Shown: positions 6,882 to 7,791 of the stretch, piece by piece
How the letters are laid out: the number at the start of each line of letters is the position of its first letter
Position numbering within the stretch: the first letter of the stretch is position 1
Origin: Chthoniobacterales bacterium
GTDB lineage: Bacteria > Verrucomicrobiota > Verrucomicrobiia > Chthoniobacterales > UBA6821
DNA: 7,791 nt
Assembly (NCBI GenBank): GCA_021733705.1
Contig: JAIPKF010000064.1
Coordinates: forward strand, 1-7,791
Direction of reading: 5' to 3'
Program-made: the position numbers and the translations under genes
The notes under the pieces: model-generated
Database searches by the model: none
What the model was told of the DNA's origin: nothing
The model's input: only the letters and a program-made list of their open reading frames with translations

Positions 6882-7057
6882 CCCGAATATTTCATACCGA
6901 TTCTGCTGCGGCTTGCGAACAGCTGATGGATACTGCGTCAGCTTCGAATTGGTCCTCGGGCAGTGTGTATACACACAGCCGTCGTCAGACTTCATCGCTC
7001 GCCTTACCCCATCAGCCTTCGCGGCCTCCTCGTCACGATCAGTATGAAATATCCGGG
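6882..7057 (+). mobile_element. MITE-like palindromic element, unit 1 (inside pheA)
   Basis: The unit is 176 bp between TTAA motifs at 6878-6881 and 7058-7061, so the repeat period is 180 bp. The ends are inverted repeats of about 20 bp: CCCGAATATTTCATACCGAT on the left, and on the right the complement of CCCGGATATTTCATACTGAT. A central perfect palindrome GTGTGTATACACAC (6963-6976) is extended by GGC (6959-6961) pairing with GCC (6978-6980). There is no transposase ORF. In the pheA frame it encodes 60 residues beginning 'LTRIFHTDSAAACEQL' and ending 'DQYEISG' with no stop. The minus strand is also open across it. Confidence 0.85.
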
Positions 7058-7061
7058 TTAA

Positions 7062-7237
7062 CCCGAATATTTCATACTGATTCTGCTGCGGCTTGCGAAC
7101 ACCTGACGGATACTGCGTCAGTTTCGAATTGCTCCTCGGGCAGTATGAAACATACAGCCGTCGTCGCAATCCATCACCTTCCTTGTCTGCATCAGGATTC
7201 GCGGCGCCTCGCGACGAACCAGTATGAAATATCCGGG
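7062..7237 (+). mobile_element. MITE-like palindromic element, unit 2 (inside pheA)
   Basis: This is the second tandem unit, bounded by TTAA at 7058-7061 and 7238-7241. Its first 85 bases differ from unit 1 at only about five positions, while the right half is more diverged. The central hairpin is GTATG-AAA-CATAC (7143-7155), flanked by GGC/GCC (7139-7141 with 7157-7159) and ATTGC/GCAAT (7128-7132 with 7166-7170). It has one base fewer than unit 1 in the hairpin loop and one more between 7160 and 7190, so total length and exit frame are unchanged. The terminal repeats are CCCGAATATTTCATACTGAT and the complement of CCCGGATATTTCATACTGGT. It encodes 'LTRIFHTDSAAACEHL' through 'NQYEISG' in pheA. 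Confidence 0.85.
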
Positions 7238-7496
7238 TTAATGGAAAAACATCACAAATGTTCGATCTCTTTTAATTTGGAGCATCGAAAAGGAGCTCTC
7301 GTTTCTGTATTAGAAGCTCTTTCAAATCAAGGAGTGAACTTAACTAAAATCGAATCACGGCCAATCTGTGGTAAGGCCTTCGAATATCTTTTTTATCTCG
7401 ATTTTCAAATCCCTTTGGAAACAAACACCTGGAACACCCAGGCTCTTTTAGAGGATCTTCAAAAAAGAGTAAAAAATCTTCACCTGCTTGGTATCT

Positions 7497-7791
7497 ATGA
7501 ATGCTGTTAAAAAAATATCGGAGCTCTCATTGACAGCATTTTTAGAGTATGCCCATCGATCCTATCCTGAAGGGCCCACAAAGCATGTTGTTGTATTTCA
7601 AAAGATCAAATTAGAGGATGATTCTGTGCCATTTTCTCCGATGGATCTTTTTAAAAAATGTGATTCGATTTTAGAGGGAGGGTGCATTTTGGAGTCATTA
7701 GTGCAGGAAAAGCAGACAGGGCGATATTCCTTTTTGGCTTTTGAACCGATCGGTATTTACGAGCTTATTGCTGATAAAATCAGGGAGGAAG
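7497..7791 (+). CDS. trpE: Anthranilate synthase component I, N-terminal part (cut by window end)
   Basis: The frame opens at ATG 7497 ('MNAVKKISELSLTAFLEYAH') and runs off the window after 98 codons. 'VPFSPMDLFKKCDSILEGGC', 'ILESLVQEKQTGRYSFLAFE' and 'PIGIYELI' match the N-terminal domain of TrpE, where 'LLES...GRYSF.G..P' forms part of the tryptophan-binding feedback site. TrpE uses chorismate and glutamine-derived ammonia to make anthranilate, the first step to tryptophan. The start lies 14 bp inside pheA, so translation is probably coupled. PabB (aminodeoxychorismate synthase) is related, but the conserved N-terminal motif and the aromatic operon context favour TrpE. The catalytic chorismate-binding domain is outside the window. 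Confidence 0.85.
   Translation, partial: MNAVKKISELSLTAFLEYAHRSYPEGPTKHVVVFQKIKLEDDSVPFSPMDLFKKCDSILEGGCILESLVQEKQTGRYSFLAFEPIGIYELIADKIREE

Larger units (their letters stand above)
6312..7510 (+). pseudogene. pheA: Prephenate dehydratase, frameshifted at a T8 run and carrying a 360-bp in-frame repeat insertion
   Basis: Prephenate dehydratase converts prephenate to phenylpyruvate for phenylalanine synthesis. The first frame (6312-6692) encodes 'GSPGSFSH', 'YGIIPIENSLIGSIYENYDL' and 'VFSHPKALEQC'. The rest of the enzyme is in another frame (6650-7510): 'QKHPHIQAV', the catalytic 'NYTRFVLL', and an ACT domain with 'GALVSVLEAL' and 'NLTKIESRP', the Phe-binding motifs. The break is at T8 (6657-6664). 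One extra T would join the halves and give the Cys-to-Pro spacing of E. coli PheA ('QCSKFLNRYP'). Between the catalytic and ACT domains, 120 codons come from two tandem repeat units. Without them the linker would read 'KKKSSSGLMEKHHK', which is normal in length. The start overlaps aroF by 4 bp and has an AAGG upstream. The 3' end overlaps trpE. It is either a fresh pseudogene, rescued by slippage, or a sequence error at the T run. Confidence 0.85.

Noticed and set aside
6855..7169. 104-codon minus-strand ORF across the repeat units
   Set aside because: It is the reverse reading of the two repeats and contains the same repeated peptide twice; there is no start context and no independent gene signal. 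It shows only that the element is open on both strands.
6875..7241. CRISPR array or tRNA/rRNA content
   Set aside because: The repeats are 180-bp units with terminal inverted repeats, not short repeats with unique spacers, and no tRNA or rRNA signature was seen anywhere in the window.

Overview
The window reads as part of a host-associated or genome-reducing bacterium. Intact biosynthetic and housekeeping genes (lysA, ligA, aroF, start of trpE) sit among decayed ones: a Nudix remnant, a DUF1016 remnant, an unrecognised antisense remnant and a damaged pheA. Base composition is moderate and AT-leaning, and most starts lack a Shine-Dalgarno sequence. The LysA variant, with an 'ASGDPAWW' insertion after its Gly-rich loop, recalls the Planctomycetota-Verrucomicrobiota-Chlamydiota group. 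That placement is from memory and is only a low-to-moderate confidence inference.

Layout. Bases 1-131 are the 3' part of a palindromic repeat element, which cuts off a Nudix hydrolase remnant (minus strand, 113-334). lysA (349-1638) ends by overlapping the stop of a convergent vapBC toxin-antitoxin pair (minus strand, 1631-2322). A promoter overlapped by a perfect inverted repeat precedes vapB. A truncated DUF1016 nuclease remnant with an amber codon (2452-2781) runs up to ligA (2784-4829). Bases 4830-5268 hold a 41-codon aromatic-rich small ORF ending in a terminator-like hairpin (candidate leader/attenuator) and a frameshifted antisense remnant. A tightly overlapping operon follows: aroF (DAHP synthase), pheA (prephenate dehydratase) and trpE (5' end only).

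How the genes fit together. aroF feeds the shikimate pathway. pheA and trpE take its product chorismate, after chorismate mutase in the case of pheA, toward phenylalanine and tryptophan, so this is an aromatic amino acid operon. lysA makes lysine from meso-diaminopimelate.

The most notable content is a repeat family. Two tandem copies, with an exact 180-bp period, lie in frame in the linker between the catalytic and ACT domains of pheA and add 120 codons without a stop. A third partial copy ends the Nudix remnant. The copies share terminal inverted repeats, a central hairpin whose stem covaries between copies, and 4-bp TTAA or CTAG junctions. They look like a MITE-like or Rickettsia-palindromic-element-like family able to sit inside a protein. 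pheA also has a one-base frameshift at a T8 run.
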